Assembly (NCBI RefSeq): GCF_039542345.1
Contig: NZ_BAABHY010000001.1
Span: forward strand, 992,001 to 1,056,000
Length of the DNA: 64,000 nucleotides
Direction of reading: 5' to 3'
From: Orbus sasakiae
Lineage (GTDB): Bacteria > Pseudomonadota > Gammaproteobacteria > Enterobacterales > Orbaceae
The position numbers and the translations under genes are program-made. The notes beneath the pieces were generated by a model. That model did not search any database and was not told the DNA's origin. It saw only the letters and a program-made list of their open reading frames with translations. Numbering within the stretch: the first letter of the stretch is position 1; every line of letters starts with the position of its first letter. Shown here piece by piece: positions 8,729-15,001 of the stretch.

Positions 8729-9307
8729 ATGTCTAATGAAAATTATCAAATTGCCCCTTACCTGATGGGGGTGTTAAAAAATCATTTAAACCAATTATCA
8801 AATAAATATTCAAAGCTATTACCTATTCGATTAGATTTCTCTTATCGAAGTCATAGCCCAAGATGGCATCAACGCAACAACGACTACAGTACTTGTGATA
8901 TTTGTAAATTGATGGAGTATTTAATTAGTAATGGCACGATTGTTGGTTATGCTTGGGTAGTTGAATACACTCAGCAACATGGTATTCATTTTCATACCGT
9001 GCTTTATCTTAATGCTCAGCTCCAACGTAGCTACTATCCGATATATCAAAAAGCGGAAGAGTATTGGGATTTTATTACCCTTAATCAAGGTAATGTTCAT
9101 GATTGTAACCGCAATAAAGCAAACTATACCGTTAAAGGTCTTAAACCTCTAGATTACCACAATGATAAACAGCGCAGTAACTTCAACTATGCGATTAGCT
9201 ATTTAGCTAAGCAAGAGCAGAAAGAAATCTTTGGTGATATGAGAGGGGTGTTAGGTGTAAGTTATGTACCAGAGCCAAGTGGTCGAGGTAGACCTAGGAT
9301 GCAATAA
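8729..9307 (+). CDS. YagK/YfjJ/inovirus-Gp2-type protein with HUH and YxxK motifs (putative Rep)
   Basis: 192 residues from the ATG at 8729, preceded by GGAGA at 8719 with good spacing; an upstream ATG at 8690 lacks an RBS. The family is recognised from ILPIRLDF-type N-terminal, GYAWVVEYTQ, the central HFH, and the C-terminal GRGRPR tail. HFH (about residues 87-89) fits the HUH metal-binding motif and YLAK (about 158-161) fits the YxxK catalytic motif of rolling-circle Rep/relaxase-like endonucleases. This suggests a replication initiator or nickase for island 1, consistent with inovirus Gp2 being linked to replication. The enzymatic role is my inference. Confidence 0.7.
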   Translation: MSNENYQIAPYLMGVLKNHLNQLSNKYSKLLPIRLDFSYRSHSPRWHQRNNDYSTCDICKLMEYLISNGTIVGYAWVVEYTQQHGIHFHTVLYLNAQLQRSYYPIYQKAEEYWDFITLNQGNVHDCNRNKANYTVKGLKPLDYHNDKQRSNFNYAISYLAKQEQKEIFGDMRGVLGVSYVPEPSGRGRPRMQ

Positions 9308-9370
9308 AAATAAAATTGCAGTGTAGATTAGCTCTACACTGTTTAATTTTGAAATAAGTTCAAAGGTCAA

Positions 9371-9580
9371 TCACCGATTAGATGCTTGTTCCTGCTCTTC
9401 TATCCATCGCAGTAGCTCGCTTAGCTTCCATCTTGAGGTTCGCCCTAATTTGATGGGTTTAGGGAATCTACCTTGTTTGATAAGTGCATAGAACCATTTA
9501 TCTGTCATGCCTGTATAAGCTGAAATATATTTCATATCGATAAGTTTATCTTCTGTTGCTTCAGTCATCATTTTCATCAT
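9371..9580 (-). CDS. AlpA-family regulator/excisionase (MerR-like HTH)
   Basis: 69 residues from the ATG at 9580 (AGAGGA just upstream on the minus strand; a longer frame to 9610 has no better start). It carries the AlpA signature: helix-turn-helix YISAYTGMTDKWFYALIKQG followed by the wing FPKPIKLGRTSRWKLSEL and a W-I-E tail. Such proteins act on the excision or expression of P4-type integrases and other prophage genes. In island 1 it faces away from the integrase; in island 2 the homologue (24672) is co-directional and directly upstream of the integrase. Confidence 0.88.
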   Translation of the reverse strand: MMKMMTEATEDKLIDMKYISAYTGMTDKWFYALIKQGRFPKPIKLGRTSRWKLSELLRWIEEQEQASNR

Positions 9581-9812
9581 GTTGTCCTCTAATTGAATTT
9601 TGATTATCAAACTAAGGACTTTGGTTGTAATTTTTAGAATAGTGATTGATAGCTATATTCTTATTAAGTTGATAACTAACTAGCCCAGACACAATGAAAA
9701 ATAGTTGAGATATATATTATCTTAATGAATATGAAACTGTATTCATCTGTAAGGTGCTTAATTGTGTTAATTAAGCATTAGTGATTATCAACGAATAGAG
9801 AGGTATCGAATT

Positions 9813-9875
9813 ATGGATAAGGCAATTATTTTGGCTTTGTCAGTGATTATTGCGGTGTTAGAAAATAAAGATTAA
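9813..9875 (+). CDS. Candidate 20-residue hydrophobic peptide
   Basis: A short frame MDKAIILALSVIIAVLENKD with AGAGG 9 nt before the ATG, closed by TAA and followed 31 bp later by a strong terminator. The core (residues 4-16) is hydrophobic enough for a membrane insertion, with a charged tail. Island 2 has a similar 25-residue frame at 24508 in the matching place between backbone genes. A type I toxin-like peptide or a small regulator is possible. It is too short to be sure it is translated. Confidence 0.4.
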   Translation: MDKAIILALSVIIAVLENKD

Positions 9876-9906
9876 TCAGTTCATTTAAGAACTAGAACGA
9901 AGCCAC

Positions 9907-9938
9907 AGGAGATAGCCATTAAAACTATCTCCTTTTTT
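9907..9938 (+). terminator. Rho-independent terminator after the small peptide
   Basis: A 9-bp perfect stem AGGAGATAG/CTATCTCCT with a 9-nt loop, followed by six T residues. It separates the short-peptide transcript from the integrase gene. Confidence 0.8.
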
Positions 9939-10049
9939 ATTGAACCATTCCCTAAATTAATTTTTTACATGTAATCCCTCACTTATGGGAATAACAATTC
10001 GTTTCTATCTGAATTAATCAAATTATTATCTCATTAAGGAATATTAATT

Positions 10050-11291
10050 ATGGCATTATCTGAATTTAAAATTAAATCAGCAAAACCTAGAGATAAACAA
10101 TATCGTTTATCTGATGGTGGGGGATTATCTTTAACAATTCATCCTAATGGTTCTAAATATTGGCATCTAAGATATCGTTTTAACAACAAGGAAAATATTT
10201 TATCTTTAGGAATATATCCAACGGTATCATTGTCAGATGCTCGTTTAGCTAAAGATAAGGCTAAAAAAATACTCTCAGAAGGATTGAACCCAAAGGTGAA
10301 ACATGAACAATTAGATAATCAAGAAACTCTTACTTTTGAAGTTATTGCTAAAAAATGGTGTAAAAGTCAATTGAAATGGTCTGAACCTCATCGTCACCGA
10401 GTATTTAGAACTTTGGAGTTAAATTTGTTTCCAATTATTGGAGCAAAAGAAATATCACAGTTAACAACTAAATCACTACTTATTCCAATAAGAAATGTAG
10501 AAGGTCAAGGAAAAACAGAGCTTGCATCACGGTTACAACAACGTATTCATTCAATAATGCGTTATGCCGTGCAACAAGGATTAATTGACTATAATCCTGC
10601 TCAGGATTTAATGGGGTGTGTGATGAAACAGAAAGTGGTTCATCGACCCGCGTTAGAGTTAGAGCAGATTCCCACATTGTTACAAAGAATTGATAATTAT
10701 AAATGTAGGATTATTACTAAACTTGCGTTAAAACTTTCATTGTTAATTTTCATTAGATCTAGTGAGCTTCGTTTAGCTCGCTGGTCTGAAATTGATTTTG
10801 ACAAGAAGATTTGGACTATTCCTGCACAGCGAGAAGAAATACCAGATACAAGGTATTCCTATCGTGGCTCTAAAATGAAGACGTCTCATCTTGTACCATT
10901 AAGTACACAAGCAATTGAAGTCTTAAAGCAGCTTCACGCAATCAGCGGTCATTATGATCTGGTGTTTATTGGTGATCACAATCCATTTAAACCAATGAGC
11001 GAAAACACCATTAATCATGCATTAAGAAAAATGGGATACAACACAAAAACTGAAGTCTGTGGTCATGGTTTTAGAACAATGGCATGTAGTGCATTAGTTG
11101 AGTCTAATCTATGGTCTCGTGATGCAATAGAGAGGCAGATGAGTCATCAAGAGCGTAATGGTGTTCGTGCTGCTTATATTCATAAAGCCGAGCACATTAG
11201 TGAGCGTATTAAAATGCTTCAATGGTGGGCAGATTATCTTGATACGATTAAGGATGGTTTTATTATGCCTTATGAGTTTAAAGTCGCATAA
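10050..11291 (+). CDS. int: P4-type tyrosine integrase of island 1
   Basis: 413 residues. The N-terminal part (about 1-95) is the DUF4102-type arm-binding domain (KIKSAKPRDKQYRLSDGGGL, KYWHLRYRF). The catalytic domain occupies about 200-385: Arg in SSELRLARWSEID near 240, HGFR near 339-342, a His in RQMSHQER near 365 and the nucleophile Tyr in RAAYIHKA near 376. All catalytic residues are present, so it should be active. Integrases of this type use tRNA 3' ends, matching the tRNA-Leu att repeats. It is clearly related to the island 2 integrase along its full length. Confidence 0.95.
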   Translation: MALSEFKIKSAKPRDKQYRLSDGGGLSLTIHPNGSKYWHLRYRFNNKENILSLGIYPTVSLSDARLAKDKAKKILSEGLNPKVKHEQLDNQETLTFEVIAKKWCKSQLKWSEPHRHRVFRTLELNLFPIIGAKEISQLTTKSLLIPIRNVEGQGKTELASRLQQRIHSIMRYAVQQGLIDYNPAQDLMGCVMKQKVVHRPALELEQIPTLLQRIDNYKCRIITKLALKLSLLIFIRSSELRLARWSEIDFDKKIWTIPAQREEIPDTRYSYRGSKMKTSHLVPLSTQAIEVLKQLHAISGHYDLVFIGDHNPFKPMSENTINHALRKMGYNTKTEVCGHGFRTMACSALVESNLWSRDAIERQMSHQERNGVRAAYIHKAEHISERIKMLQWWADYLDTIKDGFIMPYEFKVA

Positions 11292-11372
11292 CCCATCTTT
11301 ATTATCTTCAATCATATTTCATTATATTTAATTCAATATTAATCAATCACATTTATTTTGTAGGAGATGTTT

Positions 11373-12026
11373 ATGCAAACATTGCCAGTGGAAGCTTTAT
11401 GCCCTAAATCTGTATCCCCAGATTTAGGGGTAATTTCCGTGTTTATTACCAACTTAGGTCGATATAACGAAGGAGAGCTCGTTGGTGAGTGGCTCTCTTT
11501 ACCCACTTCGCAAGAAGAGCTTGCTAATTGCCTTAAACGTATTGGTATTGATGGTGTAAATTACGAAGAGTATTTTCTAACCGATTATGAGTCCACCGTT
11601 GATGGCGTTTCAAGCTATATTTCACAGTACAGTAATCTTAATGAACTTAATTATCTGGCATACCAACTAGAAGAGCTCACTAATGTTGAAATCGAGCTTT
11701 ATGAGGCGATTATTTATATTGGTGAGTATGTTCAGTCTCTGGCTGACCTAATCAATCTGCCCGATAATTTAGATTGCTTTCAGTGCTTATGGGATGTGAA
11801 AGATGAATATGACTTAGGTTATTACTGGATAGATGAAAGTGGATGTTACAGCACAAAAGAGCTAGGTAACTTGATGAACTACTTTGATTATGAGCGTTAC
11901 GGTCATGATATTGCTTTAGAGCAGGGTGGTACATTTGCTTCATGCGGATATGTTTATCATACAGGTGAGTCTTTTATTGAAAGCTATGATGGCAAGAATA
12001 TCCCTGAAGAATATTGTGTTTCATGA
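11373..12026 (+). CDS. ardA: ArdA-type antirestriction protein (island 1)
   Basis: 217 residues from the ATG at 11373, chosen because AGGAG at 11362-11366 is correctly spaced for it and too close to the ATG at 11367. ArdA features: a VFITNLGRYNEGELVGEWLSLP opening, FLTDYES motif, and acidic residues throughout, giving the DNA-mimic character known for ArdA inhibition of type I restriction enzymes. It follows the integrase. Island 2 carries a close homologue (26299-26967). A conserved hairpin lies within the first coding codons (see separate entry). A type I restriction system sits on the neighbouring island. Confidence 0.88.
   Translation: MQTLPVEALCPKSVSPDLGVISVFITNLGRYNEGELVGEWLSLPTSQEELANCLKRIGIDGVNYEEYFLTDYESTVDGVSSYISQYSNLNELNYLAYQLEELTNVEIELYEAIIYIGEYVQSLADLINLPDNLDCFQCLWDVKDEYDLGYYWIDESGCYSTKELGNLMNYFDYERYGHDIALEQGGTFASCGYVYHTGESFIESYDGKNIPEEYCVS
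11402..11429 (+). promoter_or_regulatory. Intragenic hairpin near the start of ardA (island 1)
   Basis: A perfect 11-bp stem CCCTAAATCTG/CAGATTTAGGG with a 6-nt loop, beginning 29 nt after the A of the ardA start codon. The island 2 ardA has an 11-bp stem at +30 with different sequence: five or more base pairs differ by compensating changes. That pattern argues for selection on the structure itself. Its role (attenuation, translational control or ssDNA-dependent expression) is unknown. Confidence 0.6.
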
Positions 12027-12121
12027 CGTAAAGGCGCTTTAATCAGGATTAATTCACTTTTTTACAACAACAACCCTTCTGATGAGAAGTAACCCCAAAT
12101 TTATTCATCAGGAGAATTATC

Positions 12122-12523
12122 ATGTCAAATGCACCTATATCCTTACAAGCCAATCACCATAAATACCAACACCTTTCTCAACTTAGAATTGATTTTCATT
12201 GGGCTAAGCTTGCTCACAGTGATGCAATTGAGTTGTTAATGACGCGTTTACTTAAGCGTGAATATATTCAAGGTTATTCGTGGGTACTCAATCACTCACA
12301 AAATAATGCAAGTTATATTAGTGCATTATTCTACCTAGAAAAGTATCAGTATGATGCTTTGATTGTTATGGCAGCAGAAGCGTATTGGGAAAACTACACT
12401 AGTGGTGAGGGAACGATTGAGGAGATGGATGTGACAGACAACGTCATCACAGAGTTAGATATGGCTTTAGCGCGTTCAAAAGAAATGAAAGGTCAGCACT
12501 CATGTTACTTCCATTGCGCGTAA
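12122..12523 (+). CDS. Degenerate YagK/Gp2-like protein lacking HUH and YxxK motifs
   Basis: 133 residues, with AGGAG before the ATG. It aligns by eye with the first two thirds of the Rep-like proteins of both islands: QLRIDFHW, GYSWVLNHSQN, ALFYLEKYQYDAL, AEAYWENYTSGEG. Where the HUH motif should be (HFH) it reads SYIS, and the protein stops before the YxxK and GRGRPR segment. It is therefore probably not a nuclease. It could be a decayed duplicate, or a retained regulator that competes with the active Rep-like protein for DNA. The frame is intact, which weakly favours a function. Confidence 0.55.
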   Translation: MSNAPISLQANHHKYQHLSQLRIDFHWAKLAHSDAIELLMTRLLKREYIQGYSWVLNHSQNNASYISALFYLEKYQYDALIVMAAEAYWENYTSGEGTIEEMDVTDNVITELDMALARSKEMKGQHSCYFHCA

Positions 12524-12636
12524 AGTGTAGTATCTAGCCAACATATTATTCGAGGTAATATCGTGGTTAGTAAAGAACAGATATGTGTCTTGTTGTTTTG
12601 CAAACTTCATTTTTGGCTAATAAAGGTGGTGTAATC

Positions 12637-12825
12637 ATGAAAGATTTATCCACCTATTTAACGACTCAGCCAGAAGAGCTAATTATTCAATGTATTGCGA
12701 TTACTCGTGCAGCATTGAATACGGAAGATGCAAGCGACCGAGAGTCATTACTTTATGTGCTAATTGATAAGCAATCCAGTTTAGCGAAGATATTAGGCGC
12801 ATTAAGTGATGAAGATTTTAATTAA
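12637..12825 (+). CDS. Small island protein, unknown function
   Basis: 62 residues from the ATG at 12637 (MKDLSTYLTTQPEELI...), preceded by AAAGGTGG at about 7 nt; an earlier ATG at 12583 has no RBS. It is soluble, acidic and predicted helical. It ends at a strong terminator, so it closes the ardA / degenerate Rep-like / small protein transcript. I do not recognise the family. Confidence 0.5.
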   Translation: MKDLSTYLTTQPEELIIQCIAITRAALNTEDASDRESLLYVLIDKQSSLAKILGALSDEDFN

Positions 12826-12864
12826 AAAATAACAAGTCAGAATCACACTGACTTGTTATTTTTT
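12826..12864. terminator. Strong bidirectional terminator
   Basis: A long perfect stem AAAATAACAAGTCAG/CTGACTTGTTATTTT with a 7-nt loop, flanked by an A run and a T run. It ends the integrase-side operon of island 1. Confidence 0.88.
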
Positions 12865-13011
12865 ACTAATATTGCCAGTTTTTCAGTAACCGGTTTGTTA
12901 TTTTAGGCAATGCTATTCTAGCCAAGCCTTTGAAAAGCTAGCTTGCGACAACGTTGAACAACCCTTCATAAACACCCAATTTATCTTTTTATAATTTCTT
13001 AAAATATTACA

Positions 13012-13056
13012 TTGATCGGATAACCCGATCAATGTAATATATTTGATCGATGAAAG
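13012..13056. promoter_or_regulatory. Operator-like dyad TTGATCG-N7-CGATCAA plus half-site (island 1)
   Basis: 13012-13032 is TTGATCG-N7-CGATCAA, itself inside a 16-bp perfect inverted repeat (13004-13040). A further TTGATCG half-site lies at 13043-13049, exactly 31 bp on. Island 2 has the same dyad at 20641-20661 and an imperfect copy 31 bp on. Both precede the first gene of a small accessory cluster by about 100 bp. A 31-bp step is three helical turns, fitting cooperative binding. The binding protein is unknown. Confidence 0.6.
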
Positions 13057-13125
13057 CTATTTAAATAAAATATTAATCAATCACATTAACGAAACGTTTT
13101 ATCAATTTTATTAAGGAAAGACAAC

Positions 13126-13485
13126 ATGATATCAATTAAATCGTTAGTCGCTATAGGAGCTTTAGCTTTTATGGTGAATGCTTATGCTGATGATATACCT
13201 GTAAAGGTATCCACAGGATATAAGACTGAAAGCAGTGGGAGATTTCATGTCAGATGGTTAACTGTCAATATAACCAGTCTAAATAATGACTTAGTGATAC
13301 AAAAAGTAACGGTAGATAAAGGTAACTGTCGAGATGCGCTTGGAGCGAAAAAGAATAAATTGAATAGAGCTAATATTTCGTATCCGCTTAAATTCGGTAA
13401 AACGGCTACTTATGAATATTATGACGATTGTGGCGGTGTTGAGATTCAAGTGGATACAAATCTTGGTTCATGGACATTTCAGTAA
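13126..13485 (+). CDS. Exported small protein, unknown function
   Basis: 119 residues with a signal peptide (about 1-21, ending AYA). The mature part is a beta-rich small domain with two cysteines (NCRDALG and DDCGGVE) that could form a disulfide. RBS AAGGAAAG. It is first in a cluster of four small genes (13126-14241) controlled by the TTGATCG dyad and by an 18-bp sequence (13070-13087) that also occurs upstream of ardA (11336-11353). I do not recognise the family. A periplasmic role is inferred from the signal peptide. Confidence 0.6.
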   Translation: MISIKSLVAIGALAFMVNAYADDIPVKVSTGYKTESSGRFHVRWLTVNITSLNNDLVIQKVTVDKGNCRDALGAKKNKLNRANISYPLKFGKTATYEYYDDCGGVEIQVDTNLGSWTFQ

Positions 13486-13582
13486 ATTCAAGACTGATTT
13501 TATCTATATGATTAATCTAAATTTTCCAGTTTGGTTTAACCATATACTAGTTATTAAACAATCTTTTAAAGGATGACTAATT

Positions 13583-13762
13583 ATGCATTATGTTATAGGT
13601 GGGGTTGTAGTGATATGCCTTATTATTTTCATTGTTTCACGTATTCGCCGATTTATGGACGATCCTAAAGAAGGAATGAAAAATATTGGTAATGGAATGA
13701 GTAAGATGTATCAACAAGCAAAAGACTATGCAGAAAAGCAAAACAACAGAAATAAGGAGTAA
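13583..13762 (+). CDS. Small single-span membrane protein
   Basis: 59 residues: an N-terminal transmembrane segment (about 3-20, rich in V, I and F) followed by a positive RIRRF stop-transfer and a charged, amphipathic cytoplasmic tail. AAAGGA precedes the ATG. The next gene begins 2 bp after its stop, so the two are almost certainly co-transcribed and translationally coupled. No family recognised. Confidence 0.55.
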   Translation: MHYVIGGVVVICLIIFIVSRIRRFMDDPKEGMKNIGNGMSKMYQQAKDYAEKQNNRNKE

Positions 13763-13764
13763 TT

Positions 13765-13977
13765 ATGGCAGTATATGAGAATCAATCAGACATGTTTAAA
13801 CAAAGAGCTGAAAAAGACAAGAAAGCAGGTGATAGTTATTACGCACAGGCAATGGATGCTAAAGGTCGAGGGGATGATAAAGAGTACAAATCCCTAATGG
13901 CTCAAGCTCAGCATTATTATAAATCACAGAAAGAAAATGAAGAAAAGGCTAGAAAAAATCAAGGGAAAAGTTGGTAA
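13765..13977 (+). CDS. Small highly charged, helical protein
   Basis: 70 residues, rich in K, E, D, Q and A, hydrophilic throughout and predicted alpha-helical (QRAEKDKKAGDSYYAQAM, AQAQHYYKSQKENEEKA). AAGGAG is correctly placed at the end of the preceding gene. Its coupling to the single-span membrane protein upstream suggests a membrane-linked pair. Function unknown. Confidence 0.55.
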   Translation: MAVYENQSDMFKQRAEKDKKAGDSYYAQAMDAKGRGDDKEYKSLMAQAQHYYKSQKENEEKARKNQGKSW

Positions 13978-14079
13978 CGGCTTATCACGGTAATAAGCTT
14001 TTCATTTTTTTGCATGGTTATTAGCTTGGCATCTTAGGGTGTCAGGCTAATTTTTTTGGTTAAATATATAAGGAATAAT

Positions 14080-14241
14080 ATGTTTGAATTTTTGACTAAT
14101 GCTTCATGGAGCTTTATTTTTGCTATTCTCATTATTGGGTTAATTCTTCAGTCAATTTTTAAGTCAATAAAAGTTAATTTCATCGTAAGATGGATTATCT
14201 ATTCTGTGGTAATTTGGATTTGTGATTATTTTTTTAATTAA
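14080..14241 (+). CDS. Small membrane protein with two hydrophobic segments
   Basis: 53 residues from the ATG at 14080, with AAGGAA just upstream (a longer frame from 14056 has no RBS). Two hydrophobic stretches (about 8-27 and 34-50) suggest a hairpin of transmembrane helices. It is last in the small-gene cluster of island 1 and is followed by a terminator-like stem. No family recognised. Confidence 0.45.
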   Translation: MFEFLTNASWSFIFAILIIGLILQSIFKSIKVNFIVRWIIYSVVIWICDYFFN

Positions 14242-14310
14242 ATCAGTCCGTAACAATCATTGATAATAGTTTATCAAAAACAGACCTAATTTCAGTTATT
14301 CAATTATCAG

Positions 14311-14347
14311 CCCTATAAATTTTCAGAGAAGGTTTATAGGGTTATTT
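14311..14347 (+). terminator. Probable terminator of the small-gene cluster
   Basis: Inverted repeat CCCTATAAA (14311-14319) and TTTATAGGG (14333-14341) followed by TTATTTATT. The stem is good and the T tract is interrupted. Confidence 0.55.
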
Positions 14348-14514
14348 ATTGGTGATTTAATTTTTTTGATTTTGTTGTATGTAAATTCCGCGAGATATTT
14401 TCTAAAAAGATTGTTAATTTTACTCTTAGTGAATAGTCATTTAATTTTTATTGGTTCGACTTAATCTGACTGGCACCTATACAAAAATATTAACTGTCAG
14501 CTCGAGTTTGAGCT

Positions 14515-14689
14515 AGTACATGCTTATATTAAACGTTTTAACCGTACAGTATGTACATGAATTATGATCCTGCCACTTGTTTAATGACATAGAGTATGCG
14601 CAAAAACTGGCAACGGATTGGTTGTGGATATACAATAACGAAAGACCTCAAAAGGCGAATGATTTTTTACCACCTTGTGTGCATAGATA
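14515..14689 (+). mobile_element. Decayed C-terminus of an IS3-family transposase
   Basis: Broken frames give HAYIKRFNRTV (ancestral NAYIERFNRTV of IS3 OrfB) and then, in another frame, DIEYAQKLATDWLWIYNNERPQ, the conserved end of the DDE domain. Stops and frameshifts separate the pieces, and no OrfA or inverted repeats are visible. It lies just upstream of the NTPase/radical SAM operon, perhaps marking how that cargo arrived. Confidence 0.7.
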
Positions 14690-15001
14690 GTAGGTAATAA
14701 CTTCTACTTTTAGCTAATGTTAGAAATAGGAGGATTACACTGTATTAGATGATTATGCTGAGAATGAAAAATCATAGAATTTTTATAGCATGAATTAATA
14801 GTATCGTAGAGTCGAGATTATGAATCTGCACGATGGTTACTCGTGGGATTGCTACTCGCCAAAAAAGTTGATAAAAGCCACCTCTATCGACTTTGTTAAT
14901 TGCAATTTACTAGCCTTATGAAAAGCAATTTAATTGTTGCAGAATAAGTTATAATATAAGAGGTGCATATCAGTTAGTTAATTGGGGTTAATAATTAAAT
15001 T
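14690..15001 (+). promoter_or_regulatory. Leader region of the NTPase/radical SAM operon
   Basis: 312 bp without a gene. A consensus -10 box TATAAT occurs at 14950-14955, about 46 bp before the start codon; no convincing -35 is spaced at 16-18 bp (nearest candidates are poor), so activation or a weak promoter is possible. The RBS before 15002 is poor: GGGG sits about 14 nt away. Confidence 0.35.
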
